Below, in pieces: positions 26,104-35,216 of a DNA stretch of 64,000 nucleotides; position 1 is the stretch's first letter; each line of letters opens with the position of its first letter. Origin of the DNA: CAZENU01 sp965222125 (GTDB lineage: Bacteria > Chloroflexota > Dehalococcoidia > Lucifugimonadales > CAZENU01); the NCBI GenBank assembly GCA_965222125.1, contig CBDCTC010000006.1, positions 310,001-374,000 of the forward strand. Direction: 5' to 3'. A program made the translations under genes and the position numbers. Below the pieces are notes generated by a model that was not told where the DNA came from, searched no databases, and saw only the letters and a list, made by a program, of their open reading frames with translations.

Positions 26104-26236
26104 CGGATGTCTCCTGTAGGCAGTGTGAAGCGCAGAAAGGACACTCGTTTCCGTCGCATCCCAGTGGACGGGGCCAAGTTTAGGTCGCGGGCGCGAGTCG
26201 CGGGCGCGAGTAGTGTAAAGCCGCCCGACCAGGGCC

Positions 26237-26625
26237 AACTGTTCAGTCCTGGTGAGAGTGGCTACCCTGGCACACCGGCAGCCCCCGCCTTGGGAGACCT
26301 TGGCAGGGCTCTAGGCGTGGACTGGTTCTCGGCATTAGCGGGGCGCTGTTGAGCTCGACCTCCCCACCCCTGGATTCCGACTCGGGGGCCGGAATGACGA
26401 CTACCCTCTACTCGTGTGGGAGACACAGCCTACCGTCATGCCGCGGGGGCAACCCAGCCTACCGTCATGCCGCGGGGGGCAAACCCAGCCTACCGTCATG
26501 CCGCGGGGGCAACCCAGCCTACCGTCATGCCGCGGGGGCAAACCCAGCCTGCCGCGAAGGGGGGCAAACCCAGCCTACCGTCCAGGGGTCTGGAGGGGCA
26601 CTCGTCCCTCCAACTCTGAACAGTT
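26237..26625. repeat. Dispersed element, copy A, bounded by AACTGTTCAG inverted repeats
   Basis: Starts AACTGTTCAG (26237-26246) and ends CTGAACAGTT (26616-26625). An 11-bp direct repeat CGACCAGGGCC lies just outside both ends (26226-26236 and 26627-26637). Inside are blocks shared with 48879-49197: GAGACCTTGGCAG, GCGCTGTTGAGCT, CCCCACCCCTGGATTCCG with a palindromic GGGGGCCGGAATGACGAC, and GGAGGGGCACTCGTCCC. A 29-31 bp tandem unit (CCTACCGTCATGCCGCGGGG) is amplified about four times at 26428-26580. No gene is present. Confidence 0.7.
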
Positions 26626-26706
26626 GCGACCAGGGCCGCCAGACGCGGACTCACGTATAATGCCGCCCCATTCAGTCGCGGACGGCCTCCGGGAGAGCGA
26701 TGCGTT

Positions 26707-27516
26707 ATGAGCTACAAGCCCATCGATGAGCGGTTTCGGGTCAATCGGGAGAACTGGAATGAGCGTGTCCCGGTTCACGCGGGGTCGGAATCCTATGACG
26801 TCGAAGGCTTCAAGTCCGGCCGGATAACGCTCACCGAAATCGAGCGGCGGGAGTTAGGCAGCGTATGCGGCAGTACGCTTCTGCATCTTCAGTGCCACTT
26901 CGGCCTGGATACGATGTCATGGTCGCGTCTGGGCGCAAAGGCGACGGGCGTCGACTTCTCCGACGCCGCGATCGGCCTGGCGCGGTCGCTGAACGACGAG
27001 CTGGACCTGGACGTTCGATTCATCTGCTCCAACGTTTACGACCTGCCTGACGTTCTCGAAGAACAGTTCGACATCGTATTCACCTCTTACGGCGTGCTCG
27101 GCTGGCTGCCAGACATCGCCAGGTGGGCCCAGGTCGTCAGCAACCACCTCAAGCCGGGCGGTGTATTCTACATCGTTGAGTTCCACCCGTTCGCGGACGT
27201 ATTCGAGCCGACCGAAGCGGGCGATATGGTGCCGGAGTACAAGTACTTCGACCGCGATCTGTTCTTCGAGGGCGGCGAACCCAGCTATGCGGGTACCCGG
27301 ATAATCGAAACTCCCACCTACGAGTGGCAGCACAGTCTTGGCGAGATCGTCTGCGGACTGATCGACGCCGGGCTGCGGATCGACTTCCTGCACGAATTCC
27401 CATTCACCTGTTTCCGGGCCTACCCCGTGATGGAGCAGGGCGATGACGGCTGGTGGCGGCTCCCGAAACACAACGACAGCTTCCCTCAGATGTTCTCGAT
27501 AAAGGCGACCAAGTAG
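26707..27516 (+). CDS. Class I SAM-dependent methyltransferase
   Basis: Transfers methyl from S-adenosylmethionine to an unknown small molecule. 269 residues with motif I LLHLQCHFGLDTMSWSRLGA (about 57-76), motif II ATGVDFSDAAIGLAR and a post-motif FDIVFTSYGVLGWLPD, then LKPGGVFYIVEFHPF. The variant LHLQCHFGLDT in place of a glycine-rich DxGCG loop is typical of one methyltransferase subfamily. Start ATG at 26707 with GGGAGAG upstream. It stands alone. Confidence 0.85.
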   Translation: MSYKPIDERFRVNRENWNERVPVHAGSESYDVEGFKSGRITLTEIERRELGSVCGSTLLHLQCHFGLDTMSWSRLGAKATGVDFSDAAIGLARSLNDELDLDVRFICSNVYDLPDVLEEQFDIVFTSYGVLGWLPDIARWAQVVSNHLKPGGVFYIVEFHPFADVFEPTEAGDMVPEYKYFDRDLFFEGGEPSYAGTRIIETPTYEWQHSLGEIVCGLIDAGLRIDFLHEFPFTCFRAYPVMEQGDDGWWRLPKHNDSFPQMFSIKATK

Positions 27517-27625
27517 AGGAGAGCCATTCGCAGGCTATGGTCCCCGAACCCATTTGCCATCTGAGTCCGAAGGCTCGGCGTCGTGATATAGTACGGCGCA
27601 GCCTGAGAGTCCCCGGCGGAGTGCA

Positions 27626-27892
27626 TTGGACGGTCCCGAGACGGTAGCCCTCATACGCGACCTGGCGTTCATCCTGCTGTTCGCGGTGCTCGTCCTCACC
27701 GTCGTGGTGCTGGGGCTGAAGGCGGCGTCGGCCGCGCGCTCGATCAAGCGGGTGCTTAGTCTCGTTAGCGGCATGCGCTCCACGGTAGCGAGTGAGCTGC
27801 GGCCAGCGGCCGCCGTGGCGGGCATTCAGACGGGCGTGGGCGTCGCCGCATCGGTGATCCGCCGCCTGCGCGGCCGTGGCCGCTCCGACTAA
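27626..27892 (+). CDS. Small membrane protein, unknown
   Basis: 88 residues with a single clear membrane helix (DLAFILLFAVLVLTVVVLGL, about 12-31) followed by a basic, alanine-rich cytoplasmic tail ending RRLRGRGRSD. It resembles DUF948-type small membrane proteins in shape only. TTG start at 27626 after GGAG; an extended -10 like TGATATAGT lies at about 27583-27591. Function unknown. Confidence 0.5.
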   Translation: MDGPETVALIRDLAFILLFAVLVLTVVVLGLKAASAARSIKRVLSLVSGMRSTVASELRPAAAVAGIQTGVGVAASVIRRLRGRGRSD

Positions 27893-27943
27893 CCGGGCAT
27901 CGGCGTACCTGCTCACGCCTGGTGCCGCGTGGATTGCGGCGGC

Positions 27944-28137
27944 TCCGGTTGATGCCCAACATGGGTGTAGATATAATCGCGTGCGGCAGGCGCCGGTCCG
28001 ACCGAGAAAATCCGGCGGCCGGCTAGGAGGACACCTTTGAAACCCGCCTCGCAGGAAGTGCTGGACGCCATCGCCGACTTCTCCTCGGCCACCATGTTCA
28101 ACGCGGTCGTGAAGTGCATGGGCGGCTCCCAGGGCGG
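27944..28137 (+). pseudogene. Promoter and truncated 5' end of an rraA paralogue
   Basis: This is a diverged duplicate of 37101-37291. It has the same promoter (TTGATG 27949-27954, 17 bases, TATAAT 27972-27977), the same AGGAGG site and the first 30 or so codons (KPASQEVLDAIADFSSATMF, AVVKCMGGSQGG) before the frame ends in a TGA. The homology stops at about 28137, where unrelated DNA begins. Either an older tandem paralogue cut short by the inserted block, or part of a duplication that accompanied it. Confidence 0.8.
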
Positions 28138-28615
28138 ATCTACGTGAGGCGACAGCTCCGCTTCGGTAACATTTTTCTTGAGGCAACACGACCGGCAAGA
28201 GTAATTGTCGCTGATCACGGGGGGCTCACGCTGCTCAGGGTGAGCGGGTTGTGTGGGCCCGTCAAGTCTGAACAGTTAGCGCCGCGCGGGGTCGCTGGAC
28301 GCAGCAGCACAGATGTGCGAAAGTGGCGTCTCCGAGAAAGGACCAGCAGAGGAGCGTCCCGTGTTCGTGCAAGCGGTCAGGCGCACATACGGCGGTCACC
28401 GGTGTTCCATTTCGTACCCGGTGCTCCGGCTGAGATAGAGCGAACGGTACGCCGGTGTTCCGTTGTCGGCCCCGGTTGGTCTGGGCCACATGACCTGGGA
28501 CATGGACGTGATCATCGGATGGCTGAAAGAGTAAGGTCTGCGTGGATAGGGACCGGCGACGCCGCCGTCGCCGCCCGGGCGTGTGCGTGCTGACGTGTAA
28601 GCTCGAATCGCACCT
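28138..28615. other. Non-coding stretch with repeat copy
   Basis: No supported gene. It contains CTGAACAGTT (28268-28277) preceded by a segment matching the complement of 48889-48935 (GCTGCTCAG, GGGTTGTGT, GGCCC), i.e. one end of the dispersed element. A short frame ending WDMDVIIGWLKE at about 28530 looks like the tail of a lost gene. Confidence 0.45.
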
Positions 28616-28972
28616 ATGTTTTCGTTGATAGCTTGGCGTGCTCGGCGTCATGATTGGAGCACGGTGCACGAAGGAGGTCGGGAATTGCCATTCATCTGGC
28701 TGCGAGCCAGCATTGACGTAAAGGACAGTGGCGATAATCTGGTCGAGGGTTTCATGGAGCCCCTCGGCCTAACGCTGCGTGGCCGTGACCGGAGCGAGCT
28801 TCGCCGGTTGGCAGACCGTGCGCTCGACGCCTTCATGCTCAGCTACCAAGGCTAGGCGGACGCTCTCCACAGCATGGTGACGTATCTCAAACGTCACGAT
28901 GTCACCTATGAGGTCGAGGTCGAGGCCGAGGCCGAATATACGCTGGACCACGGCAGAGACTTCACGGTTGCC
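28616..28972 (+). pseudogene. Unknown small gene with in-frame stop
   Basis: The frame from 28616 reads GRELPFIWLRASIDVKDSGD and LADRALDAFMLSYQG, meets TAG at 28853-28855, and continues ADALHSMVTYLKRHDVTYEV to a TGA at 28970-28972. The two halves look like one protein of about 118 residues. I do not recognise the family; the shape is somewhat like HicB-type or immune-related small proteins. Two copies of ACGAAGGAATC followed by ACGTGTTTTGCGC (29068 and 29130 regions) lie downstream. Confidence 0.35.
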
Positions 28973-29179
28973 TGAGCTGATCGAGTTCGAGGTGGTCAGG
29001 CACATTCTCGGTACCCTCGACTAGGAGATGCGCAAGTCCAGCGCTCCGACCTGTTCAAGACCCTTACGAAGGAATCATAGACGTGTTTTGCGCCAGCTAT
29101 TCTCACGCATCGCCGAGGAGGCTGGAATACGAAGGAATCGACGTAGACGTGTTTTGCGCGGAGCTTGAGGCGCTATAAC

Positions 29180-29560
29180 GTGACCGAACGTTGGGTCACG
29201 CTACAGCCTTCTTTCATCAAAATGGCCCGGCGGACGGTCCTCTATCTCGGCATCCTGCCGCTGGTGATGTTGGGGGCGTACTACATGTCGTACCATTCCT
29301 CCAGCATCACGGCGGAACGGTATGGGCTCATCTACCTCCCGGCTCTTCCAGTCGCGCTGTTCGGTGGGCTGCTGGTGGTCTTGGCTCGCAGGCCGCCGGT
29401 GCGTATCATAGGGGGTATTCTGGCAGTAGGAGTTCTCCTGGCCGCTACTGTAATCACGATCCTGTACACCATCGGCTACATCCCACAGGAGTGCCATATT
29501 GGGGAGAGCCCGATGGGATGGTATGTCCACTGCCATGATTCCGGTTACTTCTCGCAATAG
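29180..29560 (+). CDS. Small membrane protein, three predicted helices
   Basis: 126 residues: helices at about TVLYLGILPLVMLGAYYM, YLPALPVALFGGLLVVLA and IIGGILAVGVLLAATVITIL, then a short cysteine-containing C-terminal tail. The start (GTG 29180) reads VTERWVTLQPSF, nearly the same as the truncated gene at 32179 (MTERRVSLQPLSF); the leader has perhaps been fused to a membrane protein, and an internal ATG gives MARRTVLYLG as an alternative start. It is followed after nine bases by the protease gene. Function unknown. Confidence 0.5.
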   Translation: MTERWVTLQPSFIKMARRTVLYLGILPLVMLGAYYMSYHSSSITAERYGLIYLPALPVALFGGLLVVLARRPPVRIIGGILAVGVLLAATVITILYTIGYIPQECHIGESPMGWYVHCHDSGYFSQ

Positions 29561-29569
29561 GGGGAACTG

Positions 29570-31111
29570 ATGCCTAGTGTAACTACCAAACACCGACCGC
29601 TGTTCAGCGGCCTTGGGGTCAAAAGCCAAAGACCCGCGCCACCTAACAAGGGCACGGGAGAAACAGAAGCCGTCTCCAGCGGGACGCTGACCGGAGTAGC
29701 CACGCGGGACTCGGATGACGCTCTGGTCCTAGTGACCAACCTGCATGTCCTGGCCGGCAGGGATATCGTAGTTGGCCTCGGAAAGAAGGGATATCGCCTT
29801 CTGAATGCGGCGGGCAACGAGAGTCTGTATCAGGGCGGGATTGGCGCGGCAGACAAGATCGGCTCATACGCAGATTCCACCCGCCTGACCGACGGCCAGG
29901 CTATCAATACGGATGTGGGCATGGTCCTTCTGGCCGAAGGTGTCAAGGCACATCCTCGACTTCATGGCGTTGGGCCTTCTGGCCCTCGATATATTGCCCA
30001 GGACGCTCGAGCACCGGTTATCGATATGCAGTTGGTCATGATAGGAGCGCAGTCCGGCGAGCAGGGCGTGATCGTCTATGACCTTGACTACAGTACGGTT
30101 ATCGACGGCTACGATTTCAACGACATAGTCCGGTTGCTTCCTGTGGAGGGAATCATACTCGGGGATTCTGGCGCCGGCGTCTTCTACAAGCGGACGGACA
30201 GCATCTATGAACTCGTCTGTATCGCCTTCGGCGCGGAAGACGGGTACGTGTATTCCTTCCCCGCGAGCAGAGCTGAGAGCCTGCTGGGAATTACGTTCGG
30301 GAAGCGTCCGCCAATTGCTGCTGCTCGACACTTGCCGGAGAAGGTGACGACCGGCTCAGAGGTCTTGCTTGTTGCCGCCGGCAGTCTCGACCCTGACGGC
30401 GATCCACTTCTCTATCAATGGGAGATCGTAACGCCGAATACGGGTATCTCTCTCGAAAACTCTTCGACCCAAATAGCCAAGTTCACCGCTCCGTCTGCCC
30501 CGACGACATTGACCTTTCGGGTGACGGTCACAAATGCCGTAAGGGTGGCTGTGGTGGCCACCTTGGAGGTGGAGGTTGTGGCTCCCGCGTCGCCGCCCGA
30601 GCCGACGCCCGAGCAGCCGCCGGTGTTCTCTGACTGGCTCACTACCGGACATACGGAAGGCTCCTGCGAGAACCGGCGGCAGCGATGGTTCCGCATCAAC
30701 CTGGTTACGCAGGAAGTGACATACGAATGGCGATCGGCGACTTTGCCCGTCGTGTGGGACGATACGTGGACGCCTACGGGAAACACGAGGGGTTGCGGAC
30801 CTGCCAGGGAAATCGAACAGGAGCGCGGGAACGACTGCAACGATCAGAAGCAGACCAAGTGGATAGCGGCGGCCGAAGACTTGAAGTGGACCGCGGCGGA
30901 AACGGGCAACACACGGGGCTGCGGAGCCACCAAGGAGACCGAGTACCTGCGCACAAGTCAGTGCGGGGATACGGAGCGGGTGTGGAAGGCTACTCCCGAA
31001 GCTCCGCCGCCCCCGTCGGCTTGGGCGCGAACCGGAACAACCCGAGGCTGTGGGCCAAGCCATGAGTCCGAAGAGTCACGGACGCTTGGCTGCGGCGGGA
31101 CAGAGACTTGA
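29570..31111 (+). CDS. Trypsin-like protease with PKD-like domain and cysteine repeats
   Basis: 513 residues to the first stop. N-terminal protease-like domain with LVTNLHVLAGRD (His), INTDVGMVLLA (Asp) and IILGDSGAGVFY (Ser) in trypsin order. A PKD/REJ-like beta domain follows (about 250-340: AAGSLDPDGDPLLYQWEI, FTAPSAPTTLTFRVTVT), a proline-rich linker, then repeats of the form W..TGNTRGCG..xE.E..R...C...QT.W. No signal peptide is evident at the ATG 29570, which has GGGGGA upstream. The frame ends in TGA at 31109-31111 in mid-repeat and the repeats continue in the same frame beyond it. Possibly a secreted or phage-tail-like adhesive protease; role unknown. Confidence 0.7.
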   Translation: MPSVTTKHRPLFSGLGVKSQRPAPPNKGTGETEAVSSGTLTGVATRDSDDALVLVTNLHVLAGRDIVVGLGKKGYRLLNAAGNESLYQGGIGAADKIGSYADSTRLTDGQAINTDVGMVLLAEGVKAHPRLHGVGPSGPRYIAQDARAPVIDMQLVMIGAQSGEQGVIVYDLDYSTVIDGYDFNDIVRLLPVEGIILGDSGAGVFYKRTDSIYELVCIAFGAEDGYVYSFPASRAESLLGITFGKRPPIAAARHLPEKVTTGSEVLLVAAGSLDPDGDPLLYQWEIVTPNTGISLENSSTQIAKFTAPSAPTTLTFRVTVTNAVRVAVVATLEVEVVAPASPPEPTPEQPPVFSDWLTTGHTEGSCENRRQRWFRINLVTQEVTYEWRSATLPVVWDDTWTPTGNTRGCGPAREIEQERGNDCNDQKQTKWIAAAEDLKWTAAETGNTRGCGATKETEYLRTSQCGDTERVWKATPEAPPPPSAWARTGTTRGCGPSHESEESRTLGCGGTET

Positions 31112-31624
31112 TGGGTGTCTACCCCACAGGCTGTGCCGCCGGGAGATTGGGTGGACACCGGCGACACGCGGGGCTGCGGGGCAGATCACGAGAAGAAACA
31201 ATCCCGAACGGACGGGTGCGACAACGTCTTCTACCAGTGGGTAGACGACCCCGAAGCGGAAACGTGGTCGGCTTGGTCTCCCACGGGTAATCAGCGGTTC
31301 ACCGGGCTGGAGCTCGAGTTGGAGTACTCGCGTACGTCCAACTGCAACAACACGCAGACCCAGTGGCTGCCTGAGCCGGAGGAATGGGGAAGCTGGTCGA
31401 GGACCGGCACCACCAGAGGTTGCGGCCCGACGAAGGAGGCCGAAGAGTCCCGCACGTCCAACTACAACAACTCCCAAACGAGATGGGTCGACACGCCCGA
31501 AGAAGAGACGTGGGGCGCGTGGACGAAGACGGGGAACCAGCGGCACACGGGCCTCGAGATCGAGTACGAGTGGAGCCGCACGAGCAACTGCAACAACACG
31601 CAGACTCAGTGGCTACCTGAGTAA
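31112..31624 (+). pseudogene. Continuation of the protease repeat region after a TGA
   Basis: The same frame continues WVSTPQAVPPGDWVDTGDTR and three to four more repeats (TGNQRFTGLELELEYSRTSN, TGTTRGCGPTKEAEESRTSN, TGNQRHTGLEIEYEWSRTSN, each followed by C or Y, NN, QTQW). It ends TQWLPE at 31624. The TGA stands where other repeats have arginine, lysine or glutamine, so a CGA to TGA or CAA-type change is the likeliest cause; the ancestral protein had about 684 residues. An internal restart near 31115 is possible but unsupported by a binding site. Confidence 0.6.
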
Positions 31625-31693
31625 GGGGGAGCGCAGATGGCGAACCGCTACGTTTTCACCTCAGTAGGTGCAGCAGCCTTGCGACGCTAGCCT

Positions 31694-31963
31694 ATGCACC
31701 TCTTCATAGCCGTATTCGAAGAACCAATCTCGGTCGAAACGAAGGCGGCGGCGAAATCCTTGGATTCTGTCTATGAGCTTTCCGACCGAGTTATGGTGCT
31801 GCGCGACACCTCGGTTGACAGCCCCACGACTCTGCGTAAAGTGTTGCAGCTGAGCGACGAGCCGGAGGGAGTCGACGCCATCTTCAAGCTTAACGGGTCC
31901 TATTCTGGATACAACTACAAGAAGCTATGGAACTGGCTAAGCGAGAGTAATGGTCAGACATGA
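31694..31963 (+). CDS. Small Cas2-like / SinR-family protein
   Basis: 89 residues: MHLFIAVFEEPISVETKAAA, SVYELSDRVMVLRDTSVDSP and YNYKKLWNWLSESNGQT. The ferredoxin-like strand-helix pattern and the final KLWNWLSE resemble the small SinR-family proteins distantly related to Cas2 and VapD, which occur beside mobile and defence genes. There is no CRISPR array or Cas1 here. The stop overlaps the next gene by four bases. Assignment is by pattern only. Confidence 0.45.
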   Translation: MHLFIAVFEEPISVETKAAAKSLDSVYELSDRVMVLRDTSVDSPTTLRKVLQLSDEPEGVDAIFKLNGSYSGYNYKKLWNWLSESNGQT

Positions 31964-32175
31964 GAGGCCCTCAGGACGAACGCTCCCTTGCGAGCTACGA
32001 CGTTCAACGCCTGGACGATGTCCTGCAGACTGTCGCTGGCTTGGAGAAGAGCCTGCCCCACTATGCCACTAAGGAGTTTGTCTACAAGGTGGTGGCTACC
32101 GTTTTTGTGCCGACTGTCGCTGTCGTCGTTACCGTCGTGAACGCAATCATCCGCTTCTGGCCAACCGGTGGTTAG
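31960..32175 (+). CDS. Small tail-anchored membrane protein
   Basis: 71 residues, a charged amphipathic N-terminal part (VQRLDDVLQTVAGLEKSLPH) and one C-terminal membrane helix (YKVVATVFVPTVAVVVTVVNAII). The layout recalls haemolysin XhlA or holin accessory proteins. It is translationally coupled (ATGA) to the Cas2-like gene. Function unknown. Confidence 0.5.
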   Translation: MRGPQDERSLASYDVQRLDDVLQTVAGLEKSLPHYATKEFVYKVVATVFVPTVAVVVTVVNAIIRFWPTGG

Positions 32176-32178
32176 CCC

Positions 32179-32252
32179 ATGACCGAACGCAGGGTCTCGC
32201 TACAGCCACTCAGCTTCGAAGAGGCCGTCAAGGCCCTGGTGCAAGCCGAGCC
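32179..32252 (+). pseudogene. 5' fragment of a small unknown gene cut by IS1595
   Basis: MTERRVSLQPLSFEEAVKAL followed by VQAEP, then the IS1595 end. The segment matches small conserved proteins that begin with a TPLSFEEALxALL-type motif. The rest is lost. The start lies three bases after the preceding stop, so it was the last gene of the same small operon. Confidence 0.5.
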
Positions 32253-33150
32253 TACGCGTGGGGATTCTCCGGCTGGGGAGTCTTGCAGAACCACAGCAGG
32301 CGCTTGCCGCTCACCTGAGCCATCAGATGAGCGAACCGCTCGGCGTCAGAAATCTTCCGATTCGAGTACCGGAAGTCCATCTCACTGAGGTACATCGCAG
32401 GAAGCCGTCGCCGACGTGGTGGAACGTCCCGTAGATGCTCCGCTTGACCAGACTCCAGTAGCCCTCGATGGTCTGCGTCTGCACGTCCCCGCGGACGTAC
32501 TCGACTTCGTGATTGACCGTCTCGTGCGGCATCAGCGCGTCCATGTTGCGGTAGACCGGGTGGCGGTCCGTCATCAGCATGGCGTCGTCCACGTTGATCA
32601 TCTTCGTCATGACCGGCTTGACGTGCTCGACGGTGGCCCTCGGGACGACCGCCGAGACGACTGACCCGCCGCGCTCCACCATGCCGAGCACGGTGGTCTT
32701 GTCCTGGTAGGGCGGCTTCCGTTCCGGCTTCGGTCGGATGCCCATGTCGATCTCGTCTTGGATGCGCTCGTGGTGGACCTCGTGGCCGCGCCGCGTGCGT
32801 GCGCCGAGGTACGTCTCGTCGGCTTCGACGACGCCGGTCAGCAGGGGAAAGCCGTCGCGCTTGGTGGCCTCGCGGATGCGGTGGCACATGAACCACGCCG
32901 ACTTGTACGTGATGTCCAGCAGCCGGTGGAGCTGGTGGGCGCTCATGCCCTTCTTCGACGAGCACATGAGGTAGATGGCGGCGAGCCACTTGTGCAGCGG
33001 AATCTTGCTGTCTTCGAAGATGGTGCCGACCGTGGCGGTGAACTGGCGCTTGCAGCTCCGGCACTTGTAGAAGCTGCGGATGGCGTTCTTGCTCGGTGTC
33101 CTGCGGGTGACCGTGTATGGCTCGGCAGCGCCGCACTTGGGGCACTATGT
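32253..33150 (-). pseudogene. IS1595-family transposase, truncated and frameshifted
   Basis: From about 33146 the minus strand reads a zinc ribbon (CPKCGAAEPYTV, FYKCRSCKRQF), then MCSSKKGMSAHQLHRLLDIT, VVEADETYLGARTRRG (first acidic residue), MLMTDRHPVYRN and VQTQTIEGYWSLVKRSIYGT. A frameshift near 32405 is needed to reach LSEMDFRYSNRKISDAERF at the end. A TAG stands where the N-terminal methionine part should be, so the 5' end is missing. Inactive. Confidence 0.85.
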
Positions 33151-33164
33151 CTAGTATATAATCC

Positions 33165-35212
33165 CCCAGATTCCCCACCTAGATAAGAGGAAGACCTCGT
33201 TGGAGCCCGACGCGATGCGGGCTAAGATGGTTGTTGCGCAAACGAACCGATCACCAACGAGGTGCATCTATTATGAAGCAAGGCTTACTGGCATTCCAGT
33301 ACGAGCAGGAGACCTGGATTCCCCACCTAGATAAGAGGAAGACCTCGTTGGAGCCCGACGCGATGCGGGCTAAGATGGTTGTTGAGCAAACGAACCGATC
33401 ACCAACGAGGTGCATCTATTATGAAGCAAGGCTTACTGGGGTTCCAGTACGAGCAGGAGAAGGGCTCGACAGGTATGACGGGACTGTCCGGGCTGATGAC
33501 GTACCTGGAGTTGATGCAAGCAGCGGGTTTGAGGTCGTCGGTGGAACGCCACGTGAGACTGCGGGAGTGTGGTCAGGGCTGGACGGACAGCCAGATGATC
33601 ATCTCGCTGATGCTGCTGAACTTGGCAGGCGGTGAGTCGGTGATGGACCTGGAGGTTCTGGAGAAGGACGCAGGTTTGTGCAGGGTACTTCGCCATGCCG
33701 AGACCTGGGGGATGGGTAGTAGGGAGCGCAGGGCGCTGAAGGCGAGATGGCGAGTCGAGCGTCTTCGGAGCGTGCCGTCGGAGTCTGCGGTGTTCCGGTA
33801 TCTGGAGAGGTTCCATGACGCGGGCGAGGAGGCGATGCGGCAAGCTCACAGAGCATTCATACCTGCTCCCAACGGAGCTATGGAGGGTCTGGGGAAGGTG
33901 AACGCCGACCTGGCGGGCTTCGTGCAGAGCCGTTCGCCTCAGACCGAGGCCACTCTGGACATGGACGCCTGTCTGGTGGAGACACACAAGCAGGAGGCGC
34001 TCCACAGCTACAAGAAGTACAGGGCCTACCAGCCGCTGACCACCTACTGGGCAGAGGCCGACCAGATTGTGCATTCGGAGTTTCGGGACGGCAATGTACC
34101 GGCGGGCCATCAGCAGTTACGAGTGTTGATTGAAGGGCTGGGCCGTCTGCCTGCGGGGGTGGAGAAGGTGATGCTGAGGTCGGATACGGCGGGGTACCAG
34201 CGGGAGTTGCTGCGGTACTGCGCGGAGGGTAGAGACGAGCGGTTCGGGGTGATTGAGTTCGCGGTTGGGGTCGACGTGACGACGGAGTTCCGCCGTGCGG
34301 TGTCCGAGGTCGCCGAGCAAGACTGGCAGACGCTGTACCGCAAGGTTGGGGAGCATCGTGTGGACACGGGTCAGCAGTGGGCTGATGTGAACTTCGTGCC
34401 CAACTGGATAGGGCACTCCAAGAACAGCCCTGAGTATCGGTTCATAGCTACCAGGGAGCGGTTGATCGAACAGCCTCTGCCGGGAATGGAGGGGCAGATG
34501 GAGCTTCCGTTCCCCGCGATGGAGTTGTCCAACAGAGGCTGGTACAAGGTCTTCGGAGTGGTGACCAACCGGAGCATTGCGGGAGATGAGTTGATCTGGT
34601 GGTCGAGGCAGAGATGTGGCAAGGGCGAGGAGGTCCACGGCGTCCTCAAGAGTGACCTTGCCGGGGGCAGGCTTCCGTCGGGGCTGTTCGGAGCCAACGC
34701 AGCATGGTGGGCGATAGCAGTGTTGGCCTTCAACCCCGTATGGGGCTACGGGGCAGGCTTTGAACTCTGCCATGAAGCGGCTGGTGTTGGGCGGACAGTG
34801 GGTGGGCAAGCGTCTGAAGGCGGTGCGTTTCGCCCTGATCGCCCTACCGGGCCGTGTGGTGCGTCACGCCAGGAGGTTGATCATCCGTCTTGCCCGTGGC
34901 CATCCCTCATACGAGTTGCTGCTCACGGCCCGGCAGAGGATATTGGCGCTGGCTGCCGAGCCGTATCGGGCATAGGCGACCCTGCCTGGAGCATCGGTTT
35001 GTAGGCGACTCTGCCGAGTTGCCAGTCCGGGCCATGCCTTCTTCGGCCTGACAACAGCCACAATTGGCAGCGAACCGCTGCCGATACCCTCAAAGACGGC
35101 ACCCGAGACCCTGTCCGATGCCGATCATGTCATGCGTCACCCCAAGTCGATACCCGGACACCCCTGAAAGCACACCGAGCAGCTCCCAACAATGTCAGGT
35201 GGAGGATTTGGG
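33165..35212 (+). mobile_element. IS1380-family element, copy 1, with duplicated left end
   Basis: The left end CCCAGATTCCCCACCTAGAT occurs at 33165, and a second copy (GATTCCCCACCTAGATAAGA) at about 33315 begins the complete element; the 150 bp between repeat the element's first bases including the start of the transposase. The right end, GTCAGGTGGAGGATTTGGG, is at 35194-35212. Ends form imperfect inverted repeats (CCCAGATTCCCCACCT / CCCAAATCCTCCACCT). Confidence 0.8.
33421..34975 (+). pseudogene. IS1380-family transposase, disrupted by a 25-bp insertion
   Basis: Almost identical to the intact gene at 35325, with LDMDACLVETHK and VMLRSDTAGYQREL visible. At 34735-34759 there is a 25-bp insertion (CCCGTATGGGGCTACGGGGC...) after AVLAFN, which shifts the frame; without it NSAMKRLVLGGQWVG and the normal C terminus at 34975 follow. 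The insert is not a duplication of flanking sequence as far as I can see. Confidence 0.85.
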
Positions 35213-35216
35213 AGGG

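Noticed and set aside
26428..26580. CRISPR array
   Set aside because: Units of 29-31 bp follow each other directly; they lie inside a dispersed element.
28400..28530. A short coding fragment ending WDMDVIIGWLKE as a gene
   Set aside because: Only about 30 codons are open and no start or family is recognisable.
31109..31111. A second in-frame TGA, in the cysteine-repeat protein, as another selenocysteine
   Set aside because: Other repeats have R, K or Q at this position and never cysteine, so a nonsense change is likelier.
31694..31963. A real Cas2 of a CRISPR system
   Set aside because: No cas1, effector or array is present; only the fold-like pattern resembles Cas2.
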